Assembly (NCBI GenBank): GCA_030159075.1
Contig: BROG01000081.1
Span: 1,520,001 to 1,584,000 of the forward strand
Direction of reading: 5' to 3'
DNA from: Atrina japonica
Taxonomy: Eukaryota > Mollusca > Bivalvia > Pterioida > Pinnidae
DNA: 64,000 nt
Shown: in pieces, positions 11,769 through 59,641 of the stretch
Layout of the letters: every line of letters starts with the position of its first letter
Position numbering within the stretch: the first letter of the stretch is position 1
Position numbers and translations under genes: made by a program
Notes under the pieces: generated by a model
What the model was told of the DNA's origin: nothing
Database searches by the model: none
What the model saw: the letters and a program-made list of their open reading frames with translations, nothing else

Positions 11769-13066
11769 AAAAATCATCAATAACAATCAATATGGAATAA
11801 TTTTTTCCCCTATTTTTTGCACAAAAATAAGCATCTAACGAGCTCCTTCATTTGCTTGAATAGAATATTCAACATAATCTATCATGACTACTGAAAAATA
11901 TTAATTGTCATCAGAACACATATGCAAATTTCAAAATCCACATTTAATTTCTTGTGCTCTAACTCCACTTTTTGTTCTACCAAACACCTTTTGCTATTTA
12001 TACATACAAAATAAAATTTATGGAAGTTGGTCTAATATAAACATAAACTTTAATGGTTTTCACTCTTCATATGACAAAATGGCTAATCCAATCAATTTCG
12101 TTGTCTGTTTCATGTTGTGACATGCTCTAGAAATCATGCAGTCTGCAATGTACCATTTCTTATTGTGTTAAAAACTTTAAAGCTCTGAGATGTTTGAAGC
12201 TAAGCAATTTAATTAATATCTTCACAGCTCTTCATATAATTAATTTAGTCATTGAGAACTTATTTTATTTAAATGCCAATAGTAAAACTGTGTTAAGAGT
12301 ATTAATTTAATATCATTCACATGTATCACTGTTACATTAACACTATAAATATATGTAGCTAATCATTCTTTTTTACTGAATCATCATGTTTAATAATAAT
12401 CATCATTAATATTATCATTTTTTTATTGAAATAAATGGCTACAAAACTACCTAACAGAGCTGAGCATATGCTATCTCTTATTTTAAGTATTAGAAAACAT
12501 ATTAGAGTTACTGTGATGGGTGAAACATATTTCAACAAAATCACAAAAAATGAATTTTAACTTTTAGCAGGTGACAAAAGCAATATGATTGCCAATCATT
12601 ATTTGAATAGTATATTCTCTGGTCTACAAACTGTTAGTAGAGGATAAAACATGTGAAATATGTGGTTCAGAATTTGTAAAAGTGTTGTTATAATTATCTA
12701 CATGTACATATTCTAGTCTAAACTAAAAAAGACCCTCTAATCTTTGTTAGTTAATAAGAAAAGTACACATTTGAGGAAATTCTTAATTGAAAGCCTTCAG
12801 AAGAAAACATTTATACACCCAACATAAAAGAAATAAATATAACTTAGATTTCTCCTTAATTATTTTACCAAGTCTCATTGGTTTGATATCTAGAATATTT
12901 CACATCTACCTCAAAAAATAATTTGATATTTAAAGGATATATGAAATGCGCATGTATGCAAACAAGTTGAAAAACTTAATAACGAAAGTAATAATGAAAC
13001 AAAAGTTTTCCCAAACCTTAAAAAAAAATAACTTCAGAACTCACACCCGAGTCAAGTTTGAAATAA

Positions 13067-13558
13067 ACAAGAGGCCGTCCATTGTGCCTTAATGGTTACC
13101 CGAGTAAAAAGTGATTACAGAGAAAATATTCTGATCATTGGTTAACGATAAGATTTTTAAAACAAGTATGAACTATTGGCCCCTTATGGAGACCGTATGG
13201 GTTTTTACCCCTTTTCACCTGTTCATGAACAGATTTCAATTGCATTTGCAAATTTTTAGATATTGACTTATCAATCATGCATACAAAATTTCAAAGCTGT
13301 CTGATCATTGGTTCATGAGAAAAATATTTTTAAAGATGTATTATGTTTTGGTTTTTTTTTAACCCCTTATGGGCCTCTATGGGTCTTAGCCCCTAATGGG
13401 TATACAATGTACTTAATTCTTGCCAAGTTTGTTTTAAATTGGCCCACTGGTTCTTGAGAAGAAGTCAAAAATGAGTAAAAGCTAACAACAAACAATGCAC
13501 AAAGACAAACAAAAGATGATGGCAATAGGTCACCCGGAGTCAAGGCTTTGGTGGCCTA
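13067..13558 (+). mobile_element. Interspersed element, AACAAGAGGCC family, copy 2
   Basis: It starts AACAAGAGGCCGTCC and ends near CACCCGGAGTCAAGGC. It is collinear with 11279-11768 over its whole length, including CTGATCATTGGTTCATGAG and GGGCCTCTATGGGTCTTAG. Confidence 0.7.
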
Positions 13559-14889
13559 TAAGTCCATATCATTTTGGTTTGTAGACATTTGTTTCACCTG
13601 TACAGATGTCCAATTATCTGGTATTTTCACCATAAGTCAACAGGTTTCTGTAAGATTCTGTAACTTGAACACTTTAATAAGTTAGCAACAGGATACACCT
13701 TAGTAGTGCTATTTATGCCATCATTTCTGTTACAAGTGCCTAAACACGCCTAATTCAACCATGTCCCAAAAGTGAGGATGACATGAAATACATGTCCTAT
13801 TGTGTGTTTTTCTTTTTTTTAACCGATAATGCTTTGTTTATTCACTTCAAATTTATATTTCAGACACTTTTCTAAACTATATCTAAAATAAAATTTTGTG
13901 TCTTGAAAAAACAAATGTTTATTTGACAACGGCACGCTTACAGAAATGAGCATTAAAAATGTTTAGAAATGTATAGTGCTGAAAGCAAAACTGGTACAAG
14001 GTGAAGAAAGAATGTGCTGAAAACTAAATGCCACATGTTTTAAACTACAATAAAACAGAAAGGCCATATTACCAATGAAATGGATTCCTTTGGCCTATAA
14101 ATGTTGATGCGAAATCTACAACAGAAAACAGGATGCTGCTACAATAAATCAGTACAGTTCGTACATTACGTAATGTCTTGTGTTTTCAGAGAAAAAAAAC
14201 CTCAGTAAACGTCAAATGATTCATCCAATTTAAAAAAAAAACAATGTTGGTGATAGAACAGAGCTTGAAGGAGTCAACAAAGAGACTTGAGACATTACGT
14301 TGTACAAATTTCAGCAGATATGTTATAAACACACTAATATTATCTCATTCACATAATCAACATACACAAATACATGTAGACAATGAGTATATACATGTAC
14401 ATATATATAAGGATGGTTTACATTTGAGTAGTCTCTCTTACTCCTGGATTTCCTGGAATGGTAACAGATCCAAACTCTCTGTACACTCACGTTACAAATA
14501 TTTAGTCAAATGAACTCCCACTTAAGACACGTTCCCAATATTCTGACAATGTATCAATAATGTTGTGAATTAATATCTATTGGATTTCTACAAGCATTGT
14601 TTTATTTTGTTTTTCAAATCTATACAGGAGTATTTATGAAAGTTTGCAATAAACAAACGAGATCATAAAATAAAAAATTCAAAGTTGAGTAACCTCTGAG
14701 TATACGTTGACCTACTAATGGTACCAAATAAATTACAGTTCTCAAGCAGATATAAAAATTCTCGGAATAAAAGAACAATATTAAAGTGCTGTCTTCACAA
14801 ATGACAATACTCAGTCAGTAGAGGCCTAGACATTACTGAAGAATTCAGATTTAAAAAATCCAAGGAAGGAATACATGGATTGTTATCAA

Positions 14890-14915
14890 GTGTGTGTGTG
14901 TGTGTGTGTGTGTGT
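14890..14915. repeat. GT microsatellite
   Basis: An uninterrupted GT run of about 26 bases. Confidence 0.95.
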
Positions 14916-15995
14916 ACATTTGTGTGTATCACTACAAACCTGAGTGGTTTTGCTATCTATCCACAACTGGATAGTTTTCAAAAGACAAAATGTCAGTAAA
15001 AGTTGCCAAATTGTCCATCATCAGATACTTTCCCCCCAATGTTTATCATTAAAGTGTCCTGAATTAACTTATATGTCAACCAACAGATCTGTTCAAAAGG
15101 ATTCTTCATTGTAATTAGGTCAATGAAATAAGGAAATATGTATCCATAGGAACTAGGTCAAACCTATTGTTGGAATGAGACCACAGAAATTGCAGTGTAT
15201 TGTTGTAACTGTCATCCGCACTAAAGGTCACTAATAATCTTGATTCTAGACCATGTAGCCTATCTTGCAACTGTACAATCCACACCATTCATATTGGAAG
15301 GGTAAAAGATAACAAGAAAACTCCCTGTCAGATCTTGATTATACCAATAACAGGTGTAATTTTCATCTTTGCTTAGACTGAAAGTCTAATTGACCTTTTC
15401 CTCAGAAGTACACATTAGAGAAAAAAAAATAGTTTAGCAGATTTTTCTCAAGACAACTTCAAAAAATTGGATATAAATGAAAAACATATAGTGACTGTGT
15501 GCTAAATGACAATATAACAAAATCACTTTATCATTGTTAATAGATCTATCATCTGGATCATCTGCGAAAGGCTCTAGTGAGTCAGTCTTCAAAAAAATAA
15601 GTTTATTTTCATTTTGTATGTAATCACTTTCAATGAGACATATACATATACAGAATATGTTTTGTCTCAATCATAAGGTCCCTAACTTATATCCTCACTT
15701 AATGTAACAAGTAAACGCTGTCAATGTCATTAACAAGTTCAACAGAAAATATTAAATACATAGCTTTGAAATCGACACACAACAAAATATGTTGGTAATC
15801 TATATTGTTTGATTACACCGACAATAGATAAAATTTCATCTTTATATATTAATATAAATGATTAAAAGAAAAAAAGAGCAATAATTTATGTACAATCAGT
15901 GAAGAATGATGAAAAGAAGCACTTTCTCTCTTAATTCCACAAAATATATTGCAAACTTCTTCACACATGAGAAATACTTTGGTTAAGAAGTTGGT

Positions 15996-50379
<34,384 letters not shown>

Positions 50380-50818
50380 CTGAAAGTAAAAAAAATAATT
50401 TACATGTATAGAAATACTGACAATGAGACAATGTAGTTTCTATTATGCCAGTTCTTAGTACCGGTATACATCATACATGTACTATGATGTCAATTATCAC
50501 ATCAATCATTTGTTCAGAGAAATTCTTGACTGAAACCAAATATATTGAAAACTGAGCAACATTACCACTGTGGTTCCGGTGGCAGGCCAAGATAAAAAAA
50601 AAAAACAATTGATGATTTACATGTAATATAGCAATATTATGGTCCTTCTGTGGTATACATGTACATATATGTCCAGTAATGAAACACATCTAGTAATTAT
50701 AAATAAAATATGGGTGCCTACTGGTAATTCATTTCAATCAAAATTGCTATCTGCACAAATAAGTTACAAATTAGGATTGTATAGTACTCCTATCATTGAT
50801 CTACATTAAACTGAAGAA

Positions 50819-50959
50819 CTACACACGTTTCTATCAGTATCATCAGACTGCATGCGATCGTTGTAGCGGAATGGTTCAGAAAGAACGAAGCTCGAGTTGA
50901 ATCCATCCACTACAACGATCAAGTGCAGTCTGATGATAAGGATAAAACATTTGTGTGGT
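50819..50959. mobile_element. Foldback element, about 140 bp
   Basis: The left arm (50821-50870, with CATCAGACTGCATGCGATCG and TTGTAGCGGA) pairs with the right arm (50905-50957, with TCCACTACAACGATCAAGTG and CAGTCTGATGAT). The arms are about 50 bp and mostly complementary, with a loop of about 35 bases. Probable MITE. Confidence 0.85.
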
Positions 50960-52161
50960 TTTGTATTTATTACATCTTCCTTATTTATCTATATTTGTGA
51001 ACATATTTAATAATAATTCCGCTTTTAACGATGCTACCAAATACTTTGGATGACATGAATCGCATTAGAAAAGTAGCTCCGGCGAAATTTCAATATCCAA
51101 CTACAGTGCATAATGACGTCATGTATTGCACGGGCATATTGAACTCTGTAACTGTATGATTACACATGTTATCACTGATGGAGATGTAGAAATCTTAGTC
51201 AATTAATTATTAATGAGGGTGAATCAATGTTTCTAGTCATAAGTATTTCTTGTTTTTCATAATTTTACTATTCTTTCTAATATATATGTATTAATAAACA
51301 TCCTTCTCACATAATTATTCAACTGATGTACCTAATCAATCAAATTACATTATATACATTATATACATGTATGTGTATATACCAGTACAATAAATAGTGT
51401 GGTAATATTTATATTGGGAGTATAATACCTTATGTAGCATCACAATTTCACTCTGAAAGCATCTGAATCATGTAGTATCTCTTCCTCATAGTCATACCAA
51501 GATATACCACTCATGCAATTTTGACTACATTTTTTAATTTATTTTATTTTAATATTTTAATAAATTAATTATTATTTCATAGATAAGCATATCAAATTCT
51601 TTTGGAAATGATGGTCAAATGTACAGGCAGACAAGGTGTTTTTTTATGCTATAAAACATTTGCAAGAAATCATATTGGATGCTTTCTTTTAACCTAATCT
51701 TCAATTATATAACCTTAATATGGATTAAACTTTATTTCACCATTCCTCACAGGAATTTACAATTAAAAACCCTCCAAAGAACAAGAAACCACTAGGTTCT
51801 ATATATAAAGTGCAATGTATATTATTGTAAAGCATGTTTCACCTTAAAAATAAAATAATGGATAATGAATGATAACTTTGTACTCAGTTTTAGGGTCAAA
51901 ACGATTTTGGCATGCACATGCACCATGTTCCTTGCTCAATATGAAAGCACAGATACAAAGACTTAAAAGTTAATCAAATTATGGCCTTTTCCTTCACACA
52001 AATCATGAAAATAATGTAAGGAATTATATGTTTTTTGTCTATATCACAATTTAACTGGTTTGATATACAAATTGTATGTACTTTAGACTCTGAATCAGAA
52101 TTCTGAACAATCTCTAAATTGAATCTACCTGGTGAACATTCTTTTTTTTTTTTCTTTTACA

Positions 52162-52375
<214 letters not shown>

Positions 52376-52740
52376 CAACTCAAACATCTTTTTAAATTTA
52401 AAACATTATCTTCTTTTTTTCTCCCTAGTGCAAAAACATGATATTTTGGGACTACATTTTTGGCAATAGTTTGTAGCATCAAGCTTTTGATTTGTCTGTG
52501 TATAATAAAAATACTTACAGGTACAAAATTTGTTTGTATATTGAGTTTTTATTGTAAATCAATTGCTATGAGAATATCGTATAGCAAAGATTTTTATCAT
52601 CATACTCTGTGCAAGCCCAAAATGTTGTTCAGTCAATGTTTTGTGTGGGGTTTCACATGTTGTAAAATAAGCAAGAACTTTATTTAAAAGAATATCCAAT
52701 GTTTTACATGCTAAAACAATACACTGAATATTCTGTATGT

Positions 52741-52772
52741 ATGTGTGTGTAGATATTAGATGTATGTGTGTC

Positions 52773-52835
<63 letters not shown>
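52741..52835. repeat. TG then TA compound microsatellite
   Basis: TGTG runs with interruptions, followed by about 48 bases of TA. Confidence 0.95.
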
Positions 52836-52837
<2 letters not shown>

Positions 52838-53459
52838 CTGAAGTCAATTATTTCATAGACTTAGCAAATCACATAACATAATTTACTTGAACAACCTCAC
52901 AACTAGCAGATACATTAATCCAAGTTGTGATCCAGTCAAACTCCTCTTTTCTGAAAACATTTAGTACACTTCTGCAACCATACAAAAAAAAAACAGGCAA
53001 AACAAATTACAAAGGATTTGTGTGCAGGATATAAGCATTTCCTAGTTATGGACAGCAAGCTATACTAAATATCATACTTCTGTTATAAAAAGTAAATCCA
53101 ATTTATTTTGTCAGAAGCATTACAGACAAGAGATATTGAGTGATCAGTTTCACTTCCTGACATCTGACTAACTTTGGCAAAATATTCATTTCTGATGCAA
53201 GTAACACAATTGCTTTACAATGAAAGACTCTAACAGCAAATGAACATTATGAGGTAAAATAAACTGATGTTATCAGCAGCAACTAGGAAGATAAAAGATA
53301 ATAATAAATTAAACTAGTTTCTACCATAACTTGTGTTGTTATACCACTCTCAAGCGGTGGTATAAACGACACCACAGTTAGTAAACATTTACAAATAACC
53401 AACAGGGTGAATAAATTTCAATGGCCTAGCAAGCACTACTTATATAATGAAATGTTTGT

Positions 53460-53728
53460 GAGCTGACCTGGCAGTACCACGCTCAACTCTCGATCGTGAG
53501 GTCCGATCCATCCAGCAGCAGGTTGGTTTCCTGCCTTTCATATGAGACAGTAAAAACAAAGCTCTCGTGTCACAGTAGGTGTCAGCATGTTAAAGAACCC
53601 TCATTGCTCAATGGCCATAAGTGCCGAGCATAGGCCAAAATTTGTAGCCCTTCATCGGCATTTGGTGACATCTCCATCTGAGTGAAAGATTCTTGAGAGG
53701 GACGTTAAACAACAATAAACAAACAAAC
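53460..53728 (+). mobile_element. SINE of 269 bp with 13-bp target duplication
   Basis: The exact 13-bp direct repeat ATGAAATGTTTGT lies at 53447-53459 and 53729-53741. The head carries A-box-like GAGCTGACCTGG and B-box-like GGTCCGATCC, as in tRNA-derived SINEs. The body contains AAGTGCCGAGCATAGG, CATCGGCATTTGGTGAC and GAGAGGGACGTTAAAC, and the tail is AATAAACAAACAAAC. It looks like a fairly recent retrotransposition. The 3' part resembles SINE tails widespread in molluscs; the family name is not assigned. Confidence 0.88.
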
Positions 53729-54926
53729 ATGAAATGTTTGTACAATGTACATGAAGTCGCGTCAGATCAGTTGTCGGTGGACAAAAGTTGGCAACTAGAC
53801 TAATTGAAAGGAAAAGAGCCCTTTATTGAAGTCTCTTACAATGTTGGGTTCCCTATCTTTGACATACTGATGTAATCTGTAGATTGATGCAATGCACAAA
53901 TTTTATGTGATCATGAGAGTCTGGACTCGTATGACCTAGACGAGGTGTAGGATAATGCAGTACCCCATACTGCCAATCAGTGGTTTTCAGTTATGGTAGA
54001 AACAGATTTAACAACTTGAGTAAGATGATTATCATGTTTATCTAACTCTTGTTAATTTTCAAAATTTGAAAAGACACTGGGTAAACCTTGTGTTTTTCAA
54101 ATTTCGAAAACTAACTAACTGAAGTTAGATAAACATAATAATCAACTAACACTCATTATGTAATCTCTATATCTACATCTATCTATTATAGAGACTGAAA
54201 CAAACTGAATGTAAGTCAATACATTTTTTTTCACATTCAAACATTAGAAACACAAAAAATGAAAAGTCGTGGGGTTTTTTTCTATGATGCCAATGTGCAG
54301 AGCCTAAAATCAATCCATCATTATTTATTAAATCCACAGTCATTGTCTTAAGCATGGACAGATATGGTTAAATGTATTTATTCCACTTGAATTGGATAAA
54401 AGTCACTAACAAAACTTGTTGAAACAAACCATTTGCACATCAGGGCTGTCTAGTCAGAACTAGTTCTTGCCCCATTGGAAATGAAGCTGATTATGTGAGA
54501 AAGTTTGCCAGTTTACTTGTGATCAACTATTTAACTTTTCCCAGCTGGTATATAACATGTTTTTCCATCATTTAAAACTGGCCATCACCACAGAAGAAGA
54601 AGAAAAAAAAAATAGGCAAGTTATCAATATCACTAAGACAGGTATTTCTCATACCTACAAAAAGTATGATACAAATCATTTACAATTTATTCTAACAATA
54701 TACATGTGTTTCTCTTCAGCAGAGGTGATTTTAAAAAACGATTTATAATCATTATACAAGCCAGGATAAAATCAGATCTCCCAAAGCATATATTATCATT
54801 CTTCATGCTGTTTTTTTTTTTTTTAATATTATTATTTAGATTTTATTAGTGCATATATAAGACTAAGCTATGCAATATCTTAATTTAAACATACATGTGT
54901 TGAATACCTTGTTTACAAGTTTCTCG

Positions 54927-55435
54927 GTCGATTTCGACAGAAGCATCATTAACACTACTAAGTTTAAACGATCTTGGTTAAAGGAAAACTGGAGTTATTC
55001 AGAGTTATGGCTAGTATTCGACGACGAGGCCGAACTTTCTGCTAAGTTATTCCGATTTCGATTTTAATTTCAGCGATTTTTAAGTGGTAAAATCGGGGCA
55101 GAAAGTTCGGCCTAGTGTTCGACGAGGAGGACAAGCAGACCACAACCTAATTCCTTTGGGGATTATCGTTGGGGGAACACAATAAAACGACCGCGACAGA
55201 ATCCCCTAAAGGGATTAACCACATCGGAACTGGAAATTTTATCTGTAAATTAAAGTCGAGAGTCAAACACCCGATTGTCGGACAAACACCTATAAATTAA
55301 AGAACTGTATAGGTGTTTGTCTGACGATCAGGTCACGGGTGAATGGACTCTAGATTTTAACTTACGGACAAAATTTACAATTCTTGTGGGCAGTCTCCTT
55401 TTCGTAAATTCTGTCGAAAAGAAACTTAAAAACAA
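54927..55435. mobile_element. Nested foldback element
   Basis: The outer ends GATTTCGACAGAA and TTCTGTCGAAAA are inverted. Inside, 55011-55042 pairs with 55098-55127 (GCCGAACTTTCTGC against GCAGAAAGTTCGGC), and 55235-55295 pairs with 55309-55375 (GACAAACACCTATA against TATAGGTGTTTGTC). The block is visibly richer in G and C than its surroundings. No coding capacity. Confidence 0.8.
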
Positions 55436-55644
55436 AGTTTTAAGGTTGCCTCAATATTAGAGCAACAAATATGAAAAATATAGGCATATAAACACTCCTG
55501 GATTGATAAAAAATGCACAAAAAAGGTCAACATGCAGTTAATAACCTTGTTTTATATGGATTGAAACAATAAAATGTTACATAAACTTAGAAAATTAATA
55601 TTTTATTTCATTTCTATATTTTCATCCAGTGGATTTTTTTTAAG

Positions 55645-55645
55645 A

Positions 55646-55687
<42 letters not shown>

Positions 55688-55705
55688 TATATATAATATA
55701 TATAT
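55645..55705. repeat. CA then TA microsatellite
   Basis: About 24 bases of CA, followed by TA with small interruptions. Confidence 0.95.
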
Positions 55706-57404
55706 TTTAAATTTTCTGGTTCGCTGGCCAAATGAAGAGTGAATTTTTTTAGTGTTGTAGAGCCCTGATGTGTTGAATACCTTGTTTACAAGTTTCTCAA
55801 CAAAGAATCTACTCAAGGAGGTAAAACGTATTAACTGACTTTATCTAAATACCCAAGGCAACAATAGCATAATCTTTCAAAACACTGTTACAAATTTTAT
55901 AGACAGCTAGCTAAACAAGTACATGTAATTCTTCACTACTGGTAGCTATAATCTCTAAAAAGAACACTGACAGTTTAAAGCCCTTAAAACTCTGCCTCAC
56001 TTTGTGTAACACACAAATACACACATATACATGTATTACCAATGGATGAATTTGGGTAAACAGAATTATTCATACATGTACTTGTAAACATGTAAAACTG
56101 TTCTAAACATAGACACAATGATGTAATAACAGAACATTTGTAGACAATATTCCAGTGAAAATTAAGACAAAATGATGAATATGCTTGACTTGAAATAACA
56201 CCTAATAGATCTAGATTGGCCTGGAATTACCCTTTCTGGGTCCAGGGTTATTCCTTCCTTTTAATTTTATATAAAAATTGAAGAATATAAATAAACAACC
56301 TTAAGTGTGACAGGAAGTAAAATAATATTCAGCTTTTCATAAGAATTTAACAGATGTACCTAAGATGATGCCCTTAACTCAACTGAGTTCACAAATGTAT
56401 GATATTATCTTCAAAAGAAAAAGACCTCCACATGTCAAATGCAATCTGAATTTTTTGTGCTATCAATTTACCTCATTTCAGTCAATAAAATACATAATTT
56501 AATGAACTAATATTATACCTCTCTCTCTCTCTCTCCTTTCACAACTGAAGACCCTAATGAGTCTACATAATATACATGTCTGCTAACATACAGGCTGATA
56601 TAGCAAGTTTACAATATCAAGTGTATAATGTTCTTACTAACTGCTTAGTATGACAAAACAACTTCAAAGTCATAGAGTCTATTGCACTTCCATTATGATA
56701 AAAGTGGTATACAAGTGCATTGCATTAACATTAATAAGTGAAAGTTCAAAAACTCAAGTAAATTATAAGTGAATTGTTTTGCTTTTTTAAGCCATCAAAA
56801 TTCCCGCCATTCTTACTACCTGATGGATGTCTGACAGAGAATTTACAGGTAAAAATTACAAATACTTTTGTTACACATATATATATATATATATACATGA
56901 CATCATCAAAAGATTTTTCTGCTGTGTGCACAGCAGGTGATGAGGAAGATACCACAGAGACATGCATATGATCACTAAATACTCTTATCTTTATTTCTGA
57001 AATACACTGCATTTCTGTTATATAGTACAACATATCTATGATCTGAAGTCTTCATTATTTTCTTATTAAGTATGTGTGGCCACACTCAATGGCTTTTCTA
57101 TCTATTTTTCAACATTCAGACTAAGTCTCTTTTCTAGTGCTTATGATGGGAGCTGCTTGCTGACCAGATCAAGGTTATTATGCTATGGATCTTAGATTAT
57201 AATTACATTTATCCCAGAAGCAGATAAAATAACATGACCAGATTACCACTTTATAAATACAAGTACAGGAACAATCACATATAGCAACATCCATGAAATG
57301 AAACCAATTTGATACTTAGTAATGGCAGCAGCATCTGGTAAAGCAGGACTGTAAATCATCTTTGTTTCGAGAGAGATTAACTTTCAGGTACATGTAAATG
57401 GCAG

Positions 57405-57500
57405 ATTACATGGAAGAGTTATGGTAGAAACTGCACTAAGGGTCGGAACCTCAGCTAATTTTGGGAGTAAATTTGCCAATTTACTTGCAGAAGGCAAGTG
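57405..57500 (+). mobile_element. Diverged solo copy of the 7336-7838 SINE-like tail
   Basis: GGGTCGGAACCTCAGCTAAT, then TTGGGAGTAAATTTGCC and TTACTTGCAGAAGGCAAGTG read in the same order as the minus strand of 7336-7838; the tRNA-like boxes are not clear. Confidence 0.5.
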
Positions 57501-57547
57501 ATCTTTTCTAAGGTAGAATGTAATAGAGTTCCTTCTGCCATGAAATA

Positions 57548-57726
57548 CAGTAAAACTTGCATTAAAGGCCACCTCTGTATAAAGGACACCTGTCTACAAT
57601 GTACATTCAATCATAACCTTTTCTTAACTTTTTCATAATAATAAACCATTTTATAAAGACCACCTGTCTACAGAAACCACATTTGCTTGTTCTCTTATAA
57701 ATTGACATTTATAGACGGGTTTGGCT
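57548..57726. mobile_element. Miniature element, CAGTAAAACTTG copy, about 178 bp
   Basis: The left end CAGTAAAACTTGCATTAAAG follows TA; the right end GGGTTTGGCTA is decayed. The interior (GGCCACCTCTGTATAAAGG, ACCACCTGTCTACA) matches 1538-1713. Confidence 0.8.
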
Positions 57727-59596
57727 ATATCAATTACTTTGAGTCTAGTATAAAACAACATTTAAACAAATAAAAATACAAAACTTTACCAAGTTTATAG
57801 ATATATTCTTTGAATAAGCTAATATAGGGTGCTCAGGTAAGACATATATATAATACATTTAAGTACACATTGAATTAGTCTCAGTTGGCAAGTACAATGT
57901 ACTACATGTTCATGAAGATAATTACTGGAAATTGATTATCATATCATTAGCATCAGGTCTCAATTTTTAAGTTGTCTGATCGATATCTACAAAGTAAATT
58001 AATTAATGCTAAAGACATTTCTGTGCATATATAAAGACATACTTATTCAAGCCTTACCTAAATTGCATTGCGAAAAGAGCTTTTAGAGGAGAAAGAAAAT
58101 TGTAATGCAACATGAGGATGAAGTTGCAAGTACAGCAACTTAATCATTTACATCACTGCTAATGTTAACATAACGATCAAGGAAGTCATGTTTTTACCTG
58201 CGTACATACAGTACAGAATTGAGAAATCTACTAAAGAAGTCTGATATATTAAGCATGCCAGTCAAATAAATAAACCTCTATCTTTAATTGTTATGCATGT
58301 TGTATCACAGAATTTTCAGGAGGGAAAATAGAGCTTTAACATCAAAGACAACGCTTTAGGAGTTCCTTATAAATCATATAAAAAATATCCAATTACCGGT
58401 ATAAGCATTTTGAATACTTTTATATATATATTTTTTATATCAGTAAAGACACTTTCACACAAAATAAGTTTACTTGAAAATATCGTAACATTCAGACCTT
58501 ATTACAGGTCTTTCTGTGATGTGAGAGAACATCTTTAAGAATACAAACAGACCATATTACAGCATTCTCCTCCACTGAACATCTTCAACCTTTAACTAAT
58601 TAACTCATCCATTATGTAATACCTTCAATGAATTGACAATGCTAACAATAACATATTGGTCTAGACATGAAATGTAAACTGTCTTATATATAAATTGTGG
58701 GTTTTTTGACAGTGGTTGTTGACCCGTCAACGTCATACGGATGATTCTACGGACTTAAATGGTTATGACAAGCTGCAAGGGGAAAACGTTTTATTCCTCA
58801 CTGGATACTATCTTATCAGGGTTCGAGAAATTTGTATAAAAGCACTCGCCCTTCGGCCTTTCAAAGTAAAAATTAAGTACTTATTATGATGGAAAATGAG
58901 TGAAAATCTTACCACACCTTTTGTATGCTCTCATTTTAAGTTTTTAGAATTCAATTTTTGACTGAAATTTTGGTTGCCCGCCATAAAAATCTGGTTAACC
59001 ACAATGAAAAAAAAATATTTTATTTAATTTTTTTTTTTTTAAGTTATTGTTATTTTAATAGATAAATTTATATACAATATATATTGTCTCTGAATGATGC
59101 ATTTGCATCGAAATTTAACTGTAAATGCATTATTATTACTATAATCAATTATTACTTTTACTATTTTATGATGTTATTACTATGTGTTAAACTAAATCAA
59201 TATAAATTACAAAAGTAACTTTTCACTATTGTTAGATGAAAACAAGAGCTATCCATTTCTATATTTTCATTAAAACATAGGCTGTACCACTCTGATTTAC
59301 ATATCTCTTACTTCACTACATCTTTATATGTGTGTAAGTAGTGCTGATATTGAACATTCAGAACATATGTTGATGATATCCTAGTGAATGAGACTTAATT
59401 TATTAAGATAACACTAAGATCTACTTAGTCCTGACCTTGATTTTAGTCATGCCTTTAATATGAAGTTTACAAAGTACCATTACACTTTCAATTAATGCTC
59501 ACCCACACATCAAGATAAACAAAATGACTATATACAATTACGCTGTAATTTTAAACCTTCATAGAGTACAAGTAAACATAATTGTTTTGTACCTTC

Positions 59597-59641
59597 TTTT
59601 TTTTTTTTTTTTTTTTTGGGGGGGGGGTGGGGGGGGGGGTG
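59597..59641. repeat. Homopolymer block, T then G
   Basis: About 21 T directly followed by about 22 bases of nearly pure G. Possible sequencing or assembly weak point. Confidence 0.9.

Larger units (their letters stand above)
785..15995. other. Intergenic region between convergent 3' ends
   Basis: This stretch runs from the aminotransferase stop to the stop of the kinase regulatory subunit and includes both 3' UTRs, whose ends are not defined here. No other protein or RNA gene is supportable. It holds TA-flanked inverted-repeat elements (1179-1513, 1538-1713, 5578-5748), tRNA-like fragments (3562-3619, 7336-7838), minisatellites (5311-5378, 6045-6352, 10014-10092) and two copies of an interspersed family (11279-11768, 13067-13558). 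I see nothing recognisable in 1714-3560, 3620-5310, 8780-9950 and 13559-15995 apart from simple repeats. Confidence 0.7.
54895..55798. repeat. Exact 31-bp direct repeat flanking an 842-bp insert
   Basis: The 31 bases at 54895-54925 (starting ATGTGTTGAATACCTTG, ending AAGTTTCTC) recur exactly at 55768-55798. The material between includes nested foldbacks and a CA/TA microsatellite. Confidence 0.95.

Noticed and set aside
54870..55067. 65-codon frame with an acidic stretch
   Set aside because: Falls across the 31-bp repeat and the foldback; similarity to nothing known.
56746..57033. 95-codon minus-strand frame with serine-rich stretch and possible splice donors
   Set aside because: It contains an ATAT-derived isoleucine/tyrosine run and no recognisable domain; the acidic and RRxS features expected for an RII linker are missing.
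57384..57572. 62-codon minus-strand frame containing RRNS, reminiscent of the RII autoinhibitory motif
   Set aside because: The frame crosses a SINE-like tail copy (57405-57500) and the start of a miniature element; residues around RRNS do not match the RII linker and splice sites are absent.
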